Positions 63,724-64,000 of a stretch of DNA of 64,000 nt are shown piece after piece. The stretch lies in assembly GCA_022648295.1 (NCBI GenBank), contig JALCME010000016.1:53572-117571 (forward strand). The letters run 5' to 3'. The notes under the pieces are model-generated. The model saw only the letters and a list, made by a program, of their open reading frames with translations. It did no database searches and was not told where the DNA came from. This DNA is from Bacteroides sp. GTDB lineage: Bacteria > Bacteroidota > Bacteroidia > Bacteroidales > Bacteroidaceae. Every line of letters begins with the position of its first letter. Position 1 is the stretch's first letter. A program made the translations under genes and the position numbers.

Positions 63724-63833
63724 AGATGGTCTGTTGCACCGGAAGAGATAGTCAGTTGAGTACAGATAGATAATCTGTTAACCTCTGATAGATAGTCTGT
63801 TGATACTTAACAGACGGTCAGTTTGCCACAATT
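63724..63833 (+). repeat. Array B: five degenerate 22-bp units, plus sense
   Basis: The stretch divides into five consecutive units of exactly 22 bp, each beginning with a variant of AGAYNNTCTGTTG (AGATGGTCTGTTG, AGATAGTCAGTTG, AGATAATCTGTTA, AGATAGTCTGTTG, AGACGGTCAGTTT). The following nine bases vary. It matches array A at 36651-36782. It is non-coding and ends about 90 bp before the next gene. A small hairpin CCACAA/TTGTGG (63826-63842) overlaps its last unit. Confidence 0.85.
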
Positions 63834-63925
63834 CTTTTGTGGTTACAATAGGTAAAGCTGATGAGAGAGATTTAATAAAAACTTAATTGAAAAATAAAAA
63901 CTATACTGTTGTGGAATGTAGTGAA

Positions 63926-64000
63926 ATGCCGGATACCAGTGTCCGGAGTGATAATTATCTGTTGAATGCGGATCTTGAAGAACTGGAAGCCTGTCTGGCA
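63926..64000 (+). CDS. Start of a hypothetical protein (partial)
   Basis: An open frame runs from the ATG at 63926 to the window edge (25 codons: MPDTSVRSDNYLLNADLEELEACLA). The frame is open back to 63887, where TTG or the GTG at 63911 could also start it. No family can be told from the fragment. It lies downstream of the 22-bp array. Confidence 0.4.
   Translation, partial: MPDTSVRSDNYLLNADLEELEACLA

Overview
The window looks like a chromosome segment of a gut Bacteroides or close relative (Bacteroidales). The signs are: promoters of the Bacteroides type (-33 TTTG, 19-21 bp, -7 TAnnTTTG) and few Shine-Dalgarno sites; families such as DUF4923, DUF3575, DUF3868 and Mfa1/Mfa2 fimbrillins; PorT-like barrels; an AddAB-type nuclease pair; and stand-alone NDH-2, NspC and pyruvate phosphate dikinase. 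I cannot name the species.

Positions 1-54000 are mostly housekeeping. In order: the end of a permease; glyA; a pyrB-pyrI-flavin reductase-outer-membrane-protein operon (minus strand); a class A PBP; a small HPPK-like protein, kdsB and a catalytically dead M16 peptidase homologue; a MORN-repeat protein and a small lipoprotein; two RNA-modifying enzymes; ppdK; a small Cys/His protein with a TonB receptor; two sensor kinases around a ThiE/TenI-like protein; sodB, a UvrD/PcrA helicase and nspC; a Gly-Leu-Leu-Gly tRNA cluster; DUF4923, engB, recR, a small membrane protein, a GNAT, AlgH and an aminotransferase; tRNA-Asp; a NodB-like lipoprotein; pncB, NDH-2 and a HAD phosphatase; UDP-xylose synthase and a receiver-kinase; addB/addA; amt, an MscS channel and a PAS kinase.

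Positions 54067-63500 form an accessory locus and hold the most interesting biology. A tyrosine recombinase is followed by a roughly 510-bp segment bounded by perfect 20-bp inverted repeats (55200-55219 and 55691-55710), each with internal dyad symmetry like a recombinase core site. Inside is a near-consensus promoter that, as assembled, points away from the next genes. Those genes form a fimbrial operon: Rrf2-like regulator, DUF3575, DUF3868, Mfa1-like fimbrillin, Mfa2-like anchor, and a large lipoprotein with a C-terminal FISUMP/C-type-lectin-like domain. I read this as a phase-variable fimbria, locked OFF in this assembly.

The C-terminus of that last lipoprotein has the marks of a diversity-generating retroelement (DGR) variable region: GC-rich, with AAY-derived codons (TAC, GAC, GGC, AGC, CAT) clustered in a lectin-like tail and a hairpin just downstream. 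It is followed by a MutS-like DGR accessory gene fused by a deletion to the last ~110 codons of a reverse transcriptase. The locus therefore combines on/off switching by inversion with a probably frozen diversified tip adhesin whose template and RT core are gone.

Two intergenic regions (36651-36782, minus sense; 63724-63833, plus sense) carry the same degenerate array of exactly 22-bp units, each with a conserved ~13-bp half and a variable ~9-bp half. I know of no name for this element. A third repeat, nine 18-bp units inside addA, inserts a Ser/Thr/Gln-rich six-residue repeat into the helicase.
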